DNA from: Pegea sp. RAD2-039
Taxonomy: Eukaryota > Chordata > Thaliacea > Salpida > Salpidae
Assembly (NCBI GenBank): GCA_034620365.1
Contig: JAQGEQ010000206.1
Location: 271,504 to 335,503 of the forward strand
Length of the DNA stretch: 64,000 bases
Direction of reading: 5' to 3'
Part shown: positions 12,753-24,237 of the stretch, in pieces
Position numbering within the stretch: position 1 is the first letter of the stretch
How the letters are laid out: the number at the start of each line of letters is the position of its first letter
Program-made: the position numbers and the translations under genes
Notes under the pieces: model-generated
Databases searched by the model: none
Told to the model about the DNA's origin: nothing
Seen by the model: the letters and a program-made list of their open reading frames with translations, nothing else

Positions 12753-15660
12753 CTTTCATTAGTGACTTGTATCGAATCTACAATGTGTATTTGAAGTGTT
12801 GATATCATCATCATCTTCTTCTTCATTTCCTCTTTTCAAAACACCCACCCAAACTCGAAAGTATTTTCAATCTCATTTGGTTAGTTCAGGTGTGACTTTT
12901 GTATATACATTTTTAGGTATTTTTCAACTCTTTCTTCGTTTTCTTGTATACATTTTCTCTACTCTTTGGCGTTCTCTCCTAGTTCTATATTGGATGAGCT
13001 TCTATCAGATACGCTTACTGGTTTACTGAGGATTTTTTCGATTGGTTTTCTTGATGATTTCTTCACGATCTTGAATGTCAATTTTTAAATTTAATTTCTG
13101 ATAGATAACTTTCAATCTTTTTTATCAGAATTTCTGTAATCTTATTAAACCATCAAAACTCTTTGATCAAGAAAACAGAATTTGTTTGAAGAAATAGAAA
13201 ACAAGAAAACCAATTATTTTTTAATCTATAAATGATGTTGAAGACTCCTTCAAACTTTTCTTCTCAGATTTTCATCAACATCTCTTACATATATTCCGAA
13301 ACTTTTCTGAATATTTATGTTTAAAATTTCAACTACATCTTTTGTTTGAATCATTTAATAGATTAAGGAGTTAAACATGGTTTGCTAATTCAATATCCGG
13401 TGATTCAAAATCGAATCAGAAGCAAAGCACAACAGAAATCGTATCATTGTTTAACGAAGAATAAAAAAATTAAAACATAAACTTTGATTTTTTATAAGAA
13501 ATTGCACTAATAGAAGTTATCAAATCAAAATCTAGATGAAATTAGTTAGTTGAAGTTAGATAGAAGGAATCCAGTGAGTGTTTAAGAACTCTCTGTTTGG
13601 TGGCATGTCCCAGTGACATGGGACAGTGACATTAAAGTCCATGGACTATAGGTTTTCTATCTAAGTTTAATCCAATAGCATTTACTTCTGAAGCGACCAC
13701 AAGGGTAGTCTTATTTCGAAAATATGCTTTTCGCGATCGAAGTATGACGTCATCTAGCGCGATGTCTCGTACCTTTGAAGATGAGATGGAATTCAAACCA
13801 CCTGGTGCAGAGCGCAATAGATTAGAAACCAAATCTTCAAACCACTTGACTATCTTTTAAAGTCTACTTCAGTAGTTTGCCACTAAATTAATCAATTTTT
13901 TTTCTACTATGAACTTGAAACAACGATTCTTGTAGCTTTTAATTGAACAGTTTCATGAAATCATCAAAATAGAAATTTATTAATTCAATTATGAGTTTCA
14001 AATGAACGTCACTACAAACGAGCGTTACGTGATGGCTTATGTGCTAAAATAATAAACAAAACAAACTTTGCTGCATTTTAGTTTTAATATTTTTATTATT
14101 TGATTTAAGTTCTTAAAGATCTTTCTTCTAAGATTAAATTCTCATCAAATAACTTTATAAAAAGAAAATTTGGTGATAACAGCTTGAAATATTTGTAGAA
14201 CTGTAAGAAATTATATGAAAACTAACTTATAAAGTTTAGGAAATACAATAGACAAATAAATTGTTGTGACTTTCATTCAAAAGTTTTAAATTAAAATAAT
14301 ATTTATTCAATACATGAATGCGAGTGACAAATTGTACATCTTTGCTAACAAACCAATATGAGCAGAAAGATAATGAAAAGGTCTCAGTAGAAACACTGCA
14401 GAGGCATAAGTAAAATATAAATTGTAAATCAAAAATCTAATATAACAAAATAAATGAGAAAACTGAGAGTTTAAGGAAATTACTTAAATCATAACTTTCC
14501 AAAAGAAACTTTACATCTTTTTCAATTTAAAAGCTAAACTAATTTTTTTTGTACGACTCATTATAAAAATTGGTAAAATTTTCGACTATTTTTAGTAAAT
14601 AATTTTTGAATTTAATTATAGAGTTACATAACATTAAATATTTGAAGAAAATATGAAAAAAAAAACATTACTTCACTAAATAATCGTAAATATAATAAAG
14701 TATAAGGTTAAAATGAGTTTATATAAGATTTTATGTATTATTTAATTATATATTTTGTACTAACGTGATATCAGTATTAAGTCAAAATATTATTTGATTA
14801 GTTAAAAAAAAAGTTATCTTAAAAAATACAACCTTGTCAATGTGAAGAGTAACTTTTTTTGTTACTAAAAGTTATTCGACCCAGCTGCTTTTCAACTGCC
14901 CCGGTTATATGTTATAAACAAAAAAATATTACTTTTAACTAAATTAAAAATCATCTTAATCAATGTAGTTGACTTGAAAAGTAACTAAAATATTTCAGCT
15001 TTAAGACTAAACCTAAGCAACAACTGTTTCTACTACCTTACAAATAGTACTAATTCTGAAAACCAAGTATAATAATTGAGAAGAAGTATAGTTAGAGAGG
15101 TTGTCGTAAACTGAGAATAAATCTTAAGTGCGTTTATCATCACAAATTTACAATAAATCATTAAATTGCCCATGCAGCTTAAGTTAGTTTTTCGAAATTT
15201 GTCAATCTAAATTGGTATACAAATTTAAAAAGCTTAGATTTTTCAATATATTTTATAGTTTAAAGATTGATTAAGAATGTCTCAATTATAATTTACTATC
15301 TAATTCATTACTTGGTGATAGTTTTCTAGGATTTCAAATAACAATTTTCTATAAATAAAATTAGCTGTAAACCAATCATTTGCATATTTATTCAGATGTT
15401 CATGACATCTATTTTATCTTTGTTCAAAACATAATTTTCTATTTCCTTTTCACAAAATAAAATCAACTTCAAAAAATAATTGAATTCTTTCCCATTCAAC
15501 CTACAGTATTTGTTAGAATTCTTCAAGTTACAAAATACTTGAATAAATCTCTCAACAATTTTTGATAGCAAATTGAGAAACACACTTAAAAAATAAAATA
15601 TTTTATAGAATAAAAAACTTGGCATTTTCAGTATGAGTTTAAAAAGTGCAAATAAAAAAT
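12753..15660. other. Convergent intergenic region between NCOA6 and NPHP3
   Basis: Both flanking genes end here, so it should hold two 3' untranslated regions. No conserved coding exon is apparent. The exception to the AT-rich background is an island at about 13590-13860 described separately. The ORFs at 12796-13029 (+) and 15392-15625 (-) have no recognisable domain and AT-driven composition. Confidence 0.5.
13590..13860. other. GC- and CpG-richer island with hairpin, CCAAT and CRE motifs
   Basis: In an otherwise very AT-rich intergenic region this stretch contains a 7-bp inverted repeat TGTCCCA/TGGGACA (13606-13612 and 13619-13625, 6-nt loop), the palindrome GTCCATGGAC (13637-13646), a CCAAT box, CpG-containing words such as TTCGCGATCGA and one TGACGTCA (13745). 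A 66-codon ORF runs on the minus strand (13632-13832) but matches no family I know. It could be a cryptic promoter, an unrecognised RNA gene or a repeat copy; I cannot choose. Confidence 0.35.
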
Positions 15661-18600
15661 CTAAGAAATCGAAAAAGTTGACTTTGTGGCAACTGATACT
15701 CCATTCATACTTTCTTTATAGGCTTCTGCTGCTTTTTCATGGTCTCCTTTTTGATAGCTACAATTAAATGAAGTCAATCAACTATCAAAATATGTTTGAT
15801 AACTAACAGCAAAAGTGCAATGTTGCGAAGAGTCTGAACAACTTGATGACTTGCATCACCATAAAACCTCCGATAAATCTTTAATGCTCTTCGATAAAGA
15901 GGTAATGCAACATCTAAACTCCCATTCTCACTTTCACATACGGCTTGATTCAACTGAAACAACTTTTATCAACATCTATATCTACATCCTGAGATTAACG
16001 GCACCAGGGCATTGGCTAACTCTGGTGTCTCCTCTTCACTCTTCTGATGTTGTATCTTGACAACCTCTGAGTACAGTTCCGAAGCTCTGACCAAGTCCTT
16101 GTTCTTCTTACACAACAGGGCCAGGCTCTTCAACGCTGCTAATACTGTGACGTCACTACCTCCTAAAGTTTGCCTAAGTAAAAATCAAGTCTTAAGAGCT
16201 TAAGATGAAGAGAGAAGACAAGGACACCTAATAGAGAGCGCACGTTCCATGTAGAGGACAGCAGAAGCAAGTTTGTTCTGTTCGGCGTGAACTAGTGATA
16301 AATTGTAGTAACTTTGTGATAATTCAAAATCTTTTTCATCTAAAAGTTCTTCTCTCATCTTTAAAGAGCGAAGAAAAAAGTCTTCGGCTGTTCTGGAAAG
16401 ATGACGTCACAGAAATTCGAAATGATTTTGAAACTTACTTAAAGTTGTTTTGTAAATGATTAACAACTCCCAAATCATTGAGGACTTTTGCAACTTCCAA
16501 CGAGTCTTCATCTAGAGTGAGACCTTCCAAACTAAAAGTCTTTCTTCTCAATCGTTCAAAACTCCTCTGAAATTATCCACAACATCCACAAAGAACCTCC
16601 GAGATCAGATCTCTTACCGCATTTAACGAAGGACTTCTTCTGTAAATCTTCATCATTCTTGAATGCAAACTTCCCAGATCTTTGCCACTTTTTCGATTGA
16701 TCCTAATGATTGAAGAGATCTCTTGGGCCACACGATAGTGGTACTGACCGGCAACTCCTTCCACTAACTCCAAAGCTTGTCTGTTGGTCATCAACCACTG
16801 GTCACTAACCACTGACAACTATTAGGTGTACCTGAACAAGGGCTGGGCGGTGCTAGGTTTGCCCCATTGAACATAAACACACGCAAGGTGATGTAGAGAG
16901 TCTGCAACATCCGGATGATCTGGATCTAAATGAGTCTCGCTGATCTCTAAGGACTTCTGCATCGATGAAACTGCCTGTAACGTCAAAATCAAGATTAGCG
17001 CGCATTGAGAGGTATTTAATCAAGGGCACCTCTTCAATAAGACCCAGTTCAGATTGGAACCTCCCAAGTGATAAGAACATGTTGGAAACCTTCCTCATCC
17101 CCACATCATCTTCTTCTTTACTCACGATCTTCGATTCTAATTTCTTTAGTTCGTCATGGTAACGGCTTCCACTGGTCAGTTTGTCCTCATTCAAATAGTC
17201 CAACAGGGCCACAAGTTCACTCACTCTGCCTCTAAAGTCACCATTTTAAGGTTGAGGATCATGGTCAAGCCCTGGTACCTAGTGTGCATGTGATGGAGTA
17301 ATTTTGGCGAATAAATAATTTCGAATAATCCGTCGCGGTCGTCTAGTTGATGTAGTAACCATGGTAACGTATGGATGTTGCGCGGAGTAAAGATGTTACA
17401 ACTGGATCTTATTTGAGAGATCATTTTCAGATGACATCTTCGTTTGTGAGTCTCGTTGCTGACGTAGAATTCATAGATGACGTCAGAGACCTACAACGAT
17501 CCAATCAAGGAAGAACAAATTGATGATGTGATCATTTACCTGGGAGTTATGTGCTTTATAAAATCCTGCATCTTCTTTCAGAACGAACAAGTGAAGCAAC
17601 TTGTTCAGATGACTAAACCATCGTGCGTTTGTCAGTTGTGACGTCAAAAACAAGAATAGTTCCTTCTCTGACAAACCGTCACGTGAGCAAGCAACAAACT
17701 GATGAAGAAATTGATGAAGAGTTGATGACGTCACTTCAGTGCTTACCTGTAAGATGGATTTCAATTGGTTTCGATGTTCTCGATTTTCAGATCGCGCTTC
17801 GATTTCGCGTAGCGTCACTCGATACAATTCGATGACGTCACGAGTTTTGAGTGCTGCAGACCAAACAGCCTCAGAAACCTGGTTGGTGGACACACTGTCG
17901 AAAGAAGAAGATAACCAGAAGTTATAAGAAGAACGGGAACCAACCAGAGCGCGAGACGAGAAAGAAGTTTGCTATAAAGTGGATCATAAGTGGAAGCGTC
18001 GCGACACTGCGCTGTGACGTCATCACGCTACAACAATAACAACTATGAAAATTAAGTGGTACTGGGACATGCATACCATTTGTGGTGGTAATTGTTGGAC
18101 CAGTTGTCGGACAGAAGCAGCTGAAAAAGGTTCTAAATGGAGAGTGGGCCAATGTTGCCAGACTTCTGGACAGTTGTCACTGGTCACTGAAATCACGACC
18201 CTTACACCAACATGAAGGGGGTCTAGTAACCACTGAAAGTGGATAGGTGCGTCCTATAGGACAACACTAGTCAAGTGACATCATTGATGACGTCATCAGA
18301 AGTGACCTTGACGAGATGCAAGGAGTCGATGACCATGACAACGCGATTATTCAATCTCGCTGACAACTGCTCCAACCACCTCGGGAAGTTCTCGCGTAAT
18401 CTTGTGACGTCATAGCTAGCATATGAGCGAAGAGGTGGAAGCGATCCTAGAGGTAGACGATCAACTAGTTGTGAGAGGAGACGTCTGAAGATCAAAAAGT
18501 GAAAGATCAAAAGATGTAGTAAGATCAAATCTCACCGGAAGATGATTACGGGTTGAACATCGAGAGATCCTGTTCCTGTCACGTGATGCTGAAGCACTAT

Positions 18601-20983
18601 GACGTCAGAGCGGTTTTCTCGAAGCTTGTGTACCCAGCTGTAACCAATTTGCATGATGACGTCATCAGTGGTTACGTCATAAGTGACCTCGATAGCAGCA
18701 GTGTCTTCCCGGATGCGTTTCCTCCGGACACTAGGAGCGGAGGAACAGGTCCTGGTGACGTCACTATCTCATCGAGACGATCGTAGCACTACAGAAAGTA
18801 GGTTGAAGTAGTGACGTCACGTGTTGATGACGTCACCTTCTCGAATCCGAGAGGCGGTGAAGAGCGGAACTGAAACGCGATCTTCTCTTGCTGCATCTCA
18901 AGAGTTTCATCAATTGGGATCTCCTGGATACATCGGATCACTTCTTCTTCTTCTTTCTTGATTTTGTTCTTCTCTATTGAAATGCGGAATGCAAATTTCT
19001 ACAGATGAGAGGATTGGTAATAAGATGAGGAAGAAGTCAGGGAGTCAGGACTCACGAGTCGGATGGATTTGATGATCTGAGAGATGAGAAAGTGATCCGG
19101 AGGTAGATCAGAGGAGAAGTCAAAATACTGCTTGACTTGACTCTTCATCTCAACCTGCATCTTTTTTGCTCCAGAGTTAATCTGTGAAGGCTGAGCAGAA
19201 GAAGATCAGAAGAAGATCAGAAGAAAGGAGTCAGTTATCTGATGTAAGGACCTGTTTGCAGCATAAGAAGCTTGAGATGTTGTTGGAAGGTTCTGTGATT
19301 CCCTGATTACATTCAGCAGCTGTGAAGCTGAAAAAAGATATTGGGAGTTAATTAAAGATGCAAGGAGTGAAAGAGCCACCTTCCAAATTTGGTGCCCAGA
19401 AAGCAGATGAAGATGTCGGATATAGAAATAGAAAATCTGATGTCTCTTTCAGTATTCTTCAGTTTTAAGTCGCTGACATCTTTTGTACGAATACGATCAT
19501 AGGAAGTTGATCCTTTAGAAGATCTCAGTTTGAAGCAAATAAAAGAAGATGAAAAGAAGTACCAATAAAATGAGAGATGATTAAAAAACGATCTTCCATT
19601 TCACACAGATCTTCAAGATCTTTAATCATTGGATTGCTTAAGAAGCTCTTTGCATCATTGATACAATCAGGAGATGAAGAAATATAAATCCTAAAAACTC
19701 TTTCAGTAACAATGATAACAACAAAGAGTGCTTCACCTCAATAAGTTGCTCTCTTCTATTTCAAAGACATTAGAAGCAGGTAATATCTCAGACAAGTTGT
19801 TCGATGACGTCATCCACTTCTCACTAGATAGTGACGTTGTATCAGCGATGTCTTTGGAGGTTTTCTACAGAAGAGTTTGAGTAGATGAAGATAATTGTAA
19901 TAAAATCACTGACTTGTGAACTATCATTAAAATGTATCATCGATGACTCGAAAAGAGATGCTGCTTCACTTTCAGGAGCAGCCCACCATTCAGCTAGAGG
20001 AGACGTTGATCCAACTATAAGTGGATTAAAAAGATGATAAGAGATGAGATGAGTTAAAGCCACTCACAGTTAAGGAGTGAATTATCGACATTTTGAAAGT
20101 TATGGTCATCCACCATCACTATTCCCTGAGCTTCAAGGCGATGAAAGTTACTCTCTAGCTGTCTCTTAGTCTAAAGAAGATGTTTTGAATAAAAAAGAGA
20201 GATTATGTAGCATCACCTGTAGTATAGCTTGAATTTCACTTTCTTTAGTTTCCCGGAATATTTTAAATTGTCTTTGTATTTTCTCTCTGTTCTAAAAACA
20301 AATTTATATAAATTTGTCTCAAAAACTTTTTTGTTAAATCAAACTAACTTGTTCTAAGGCAAAAGCTCTTTCAGCAGCTTCGTGGCTGTTAGCAAGAGCG
20401 AGGTCTCTCTCACTACGAAGTCTTTGGCACTGTTTGTTGAGAGCTTGTAGTTCTGCACGTAATCTTTGGTTTTCTGTTTCTAATTTTTCTTCCTAATAAA
20501 AGAAGAATTAAGAGGAAGCTAATAGAAAGATGAAATCACTTTTCTTTTCAGATTTTGTATCTCTTGTTCCAAAGTGACTTTTTGTGTTTTAAAATCTTGA
20601 CGTAAATTTTGATCATTTAAATTACCACCGTTTATTGAAGGTGATAAAATGTTAGGATCAAAAGACCCTGATGATCTTAAACTGGCAGATTTTTTCACAC
20701 TTCCCTCTAGATGCTAAAAAATTGATATTTTCACTGAATTTCATGAAAGTTTTATAATATTCTTAAATGAACTTTTTAATAAAATAGATTAAGTATAAAA
20801 ATTAGTTTATTAGGATATAAATAGACATTTCAAAACCTTTGGACGAAGCTTTAATTGGTTAAATATTGATGGTTGGCTGATATTTCTTTTCATTGAGCGT
20901 TGATTAGCTGAAGGAGCTTCATCAGCAATATTCATTTCAATATTATCATCTTTATTTCTAGCTACAGAGCCTGTTGTTCCCAT
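15661..20983 (-). CDS. NPHP3: Nephrocystin-3 (NPHP3), complete, about 28 exons
   Basis: Ciliary inversin-compartment protein. Exons in coding order: 20983-20837, 20713-20540, 20492-20349, 20291-20217, 20170-20068, 20014-19910, 19851-19737, 19690-19563, 19472-19380, 19327-19252, 19181-19056, 18998-18837, 18788-18688, 18637-18536, 18484-18307, 18232-18077, a less certain exon near 18042-17930, 17894-17747, 17698-17540, 17490-17279, 17225-17030, 16974-16832, 16780-16597, 16566-16439, 16392-16228, 16173-16005, 15953-15808, 15757-15661; about 1,280 aa (human 1,330). MGTTGS at the start keeps the N-myristoylation signal (Gly2, Ser6). A coiled coil follows ([28 protein letters not shown]), then an NTPase: Walker [17 protein letters not shown] (exon 13), Walker [10 protein letters not shown] (exon 15), [15 protein letters not shown] (exon 16). 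The C-terminal TPRs include [20 protein letters not shown] and [17 protein letters not shown]. The exon 17 boundaries are the only weak part. Confidence 0.94.
16567..16596 (-). other. 30-nt intron in NPHP3
   Basis: Between the exons ending RDLISE and starting [11 protein letters not shown] the only non-coding bases are 30 nt, beginning GTTCTTTG and ending ATAATTTCAG on the minus strand. Reading through meets an in-frame TAA, so it must be removed or the gene is broken. It is close to the smallest spliceosomal introns known in animals. Its neighbours are 46-55 nt. Confidence 0.75.
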
Positions 20984-22004
20984 TTTTTTTATAATTTAAA
21001 ATATAATTTCTACACCTGAAAGAAGAAAATACATTTGTTATGCAGAATTTGGTTTTGATTATAAACATTTTTTATCGCGAGGTAAACAGTATGAATAAAC
21101 AGATTTTTTTGAATCCTATATTCTTTAATATTTTCTAAAAATGTGACAAAGGAAAACAAACACAATTTGGCGTTATGCAAATATGTTTTGGTTTAAAATT
21201 TGATTTGACCTTATTTGAATCTGTATCAAGCATTTAATTGTAAAAATAACTATATTTACAATTATTTGACAATAAATTTTCATTCAAAGAAGTAAATTTT
21301 ACCTTTTTAAAGCAAATGTTTAGTTACGTTTTGTTTAAAGTATTTCTTATTTAGAATAAATCTGTAAATAAAGCTGTTAGTATAAATTTTCTAATACTTA
21401 AGCAGGTGTCAAAATAATAAAGAAGTTCAAATAAAAATACTCAGACTTATGTAGTATCTAATTATTTCGATTTTATAAACTAAAATTCGTTGAAATAAAA
21501 TCGCTTAAGGTTGAAGTTGATGCTTTCTAAACTTCTATATTTCATACAAAAATTTCTAGTTTTGTAATTTTCTAATTCCTATCGTTTCTAGTAGAATAAT
21601 TTTTGTTCTTTATGTTTAGAAACTTTAAAAAGCCTTATAAATGTGAAACTTTTACCACTTTTAAATCTAAAAATATTCCTTGTGCCAGAGTAAACTACAC
21701 TAATTAAATATAACAGCTATTGAAGAATAGTTTTAAGTTTTTGCAAGTTTTATATGCGCCAGCAGTATATTTTGAATGCTTATAAACATCATTAACAGTA
21801 ATTACAATTAAACTTTGACATATTTAAATCTTTGAGTAAATTTTAACAGCGGTTTATTAAGATATTTGATTTTTGAAAAAAGTTTTATTGATAAAAATAT
21901 TTCAGATGTTCAATGGCGATAAACGATTTTATAAAGATTGATTTGAAAGTAGTTTACAAAATATACATCTTAATCAATTTCTTTCAAATAAAGATGATCG
22001 ATTT
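20984..22004. other. Intergenic region 5' of NPHP3
   Basis: About 1 kb of AT-rich DNA between the NPHP3 start (minus strand) and the stop of the docking-complex gene. It should contain the NPHP3 promoter. I see no TGACGTCA copy here, in contrast to the bodies of both neighbouring genes, and no X-box that I can defend. Confidence 0.4.
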
Positions 22005-24237
22005 TTATCGTCGTTTTATTTGAGTGGTAGCTGTGACGTCATATCGACTTTGACCATGACTTTTCGAGGCTTCTGCTTCTTTCTTCTCGACCTGAAAGTC
22101 AAAAAAGTTGACAAATCGTTCACTAAGAGACATCTTAAACATACAGAAGCAAGGACTTTCATTTTAAGCTCTTCAGAAGTCAGTGGATGAAGTTGCTCAT
22201 GCTCTTCATCATCATCTAAATCAGGATCTCTATCAGATGGATCAAATCCCGTTGATGGAGGATCCACAGTCAAACGACCAACAACCTCCTCCTCGGGAAC
22301 CTTACCCACCATTTTCCGAGCAGTTTCATACGGATCGTAAGACTCAAAGTTTTGCTGAAAGATACATGTCAGTGATGACGTCACTGATATATGACGTCAT
22401 CATCACCTGTGAATCGACGTAAGCGCTCGATAGAATCAGTTGATTGGCTCTTTGCTCTATTAACCCGAGAAACATCATGACGTTGTCATCATCAACTTGA
22501 ACACCTTCACCAAGCTGTTGCTTCTGATGACGTGATATCAACTCATCCTGATCCGCGCTGCTCCCTATAATCTTATGGAAGAGTGATCCAGCAGCAAGTT
22601 GTAATTGACCAAGGATCTTCCCGACTCTCATCAAGACCTTCTCACTTGCTTCTACATCCTTTTCCACTTGCTCTAACTCTTCCTCCATTTCTTTTACAAG
22701 CTTCAACCGACTCTCTTGCATCTTCACATCTTCATCTTTGTACTCTTTGATATTTGCATGTATCTGTAATCAGATCATTTGATGACGTCACATCCGCGCA
22801 TGCGTCGCGCACCAACCACTCGAATTTCTTCGCCGAGCTGTTCAATGGAGTTGTTCTGTTCATTGACGAGATTGAAGAGCGCGAAGTTTAGATCTTCGAC
22901 GCGAATGAAATTGGTCACGACTTCGTTGACGTCATCTTTTCCGCTACAATCGACGATGGCGCTAAAGGCGCGTTCAAAATCGTCAATTTTCTCGTCTCCT
23001 TCTCGCTGTGTTTCCTTCTCTGTCATGACAACGACAATACTGATGACATCATCGCTATGATGACGTCACTAACCCTTCTTTGTTGCGTGATAGGTGATAG
23101 TTCGGGTGACTTCTTTCGCTCTCATAAACTCGCGGCGTTTTTTGTCGTCATCAATAATCCGCTGCAGCTCCTATATATATAATCTTGTTCGATGATGACA
23201 TCACGTGATGACGTCATTGACTGACTCGAATATCGCCGTTAAAGAGCTGAATATCTTTTTCGCATTTATCTTTCAGTAAAAACATTTTGTTATGAGACTC
23301 ATCACGTGCTTCATACGCAGCGGTCGATGCTTCGGTGACGCGCGCTACTTCTTTTTTCAAATCTTTCAATGCCTGTTTCGACAAGTTGCAAATTATCGCG
23401 ACGCGTCACTATGACGTCACCTTTTCGTTTCGTCGAAATTTGGACAAGTAGTTTGATTTATCGATGCGTAAGTTTTCGATGACGTCACGCTTCTTGTTGT
23501 TTTCAGCACAGATTTTGTTGAACTTTTCAGTAGCCTGATTATTATGAATATTAAATCACGTGATGATGACATCATAGCAACCAGTTACCAAGTGAAGCCG
23601 ATTGTCAAGCGTTTTACGCAGCTTATCGGTATCTTTGATGAAATTAGAAATCTTTTCTTCACCTCCAATTTTCTTCTTCTCCGAATGAATTTTTTCGAGA
23701 AGATATTTAATCTCTGATTCGATCCTCATCTTCTTCTGCATCTCTTCATCAATTTGATCCGACAGCAGCTCTGTTACACCAACCACGGCATCAACTAGCA
23801 AGACCAGGGACACTTAGTGGACACACTTGCCTCTTTCATCGATTAAATCTTCAATCTTCTTCTGATGACACTCATCTCTTTTTTGATTCTGATCACTTTC
23901 AGCTAGAAACAATTCTTTTTCCATTTCAACTCTTTCAGACTTCAACAGATCAATTTCTCGTCTAAAGTGAAAAGATGAAGATGTTACAACTGATTTATGA
24001 AATGAATAGCAACAGACAGCTGTCTTCTTATCTGTTCCTGTGATTCAACAGTGTAATCATGTCTATCGACTTCCATAATCCGATATTTCTCTTTAAGATT
24101 TTTCAGTTCCAAAGCTGTAAAAGTGCAAAATGTAGGACTGAGAATCCAGAAGTTGAAATCTTACTTGAAGTCTCCATATCTGCATCACTCGCATCCGAGC
24201 GAATAGAATTCAAGTTACGAAAAGAATTTCTTCTCAT
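22005..24237 (-). CDS. ODAD1: Outer dynein arm docking complex coiled-coil protein (CCDC114/CCDC63 family), 11 exons
   Basis: Member of the coiled-coil family that anchors outer dynein arms to axonemal doublets (CCDC114 = ODAD1; paralogue CCDC63). Exons in coding order: 24237-24165, 24114-24018, 23961-23831, 23794-23589, 23534-23421, 23372-23226, 23170-23074, 23019-22817, 22763-22407, 22354-22157, 22091-22005; total 1,710 nt, 569 aa, near CCDC63 length. Diagnostic stretches: LKNLKEKYRIMEVDRHDYT with EESQ-type follow-on near the start; TAAYEARDESHNKM; ELQRIIDDDKKRREFMRAKE; NFALFNLVNEQNNSIEQLGE; FLGLIEQRANQLI; and C-terminal NFESYDPYE and PLTSEELKMK. Nearly the whole protein is predicted coiled coil. 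The third intron appears to be GC-AG. The last exon (VEKKEAEASKSHGQS onward) was placed by phase and is less certain. It lies 1 kb upstream of the NPHP3 start on the same strand. Confidence 0.88.
23795..23830 (-). other. 36-nt GC-AG intron
   Basis: On the minus strand exon 3 ends AGAG and is followed by GCAAGTGTGTCC, ending GTCTTGCTAG. Only this junction joins the frames (AGA G + TT GAT). The site AG/GCAAGT is the classical GC donor consensus. A GT donor three to four bases on gives the wrong phase. Confidence 0.7.

Noticed and set aside
12796-13029. 77-codon plus-strand ORF downstream of NCOA6
   Set aside because: Lies in the expected 3' untranslated region and shows no domain; hydrophobic content follows from T-rich sequence.
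15392-15625. 77-codon minus-strand ORF downstream of NPHP3
   Set aside because: Phe/Leu/Lys/Asn bias of AT-rich DNA, no homology and no splice context linking it to NPHP3.
22183-22422. Plus-strand ORF opposite ODAD1 exon 10
   Set aside because: Shadow of the coding frame on the other strand, which has clear family motifs.
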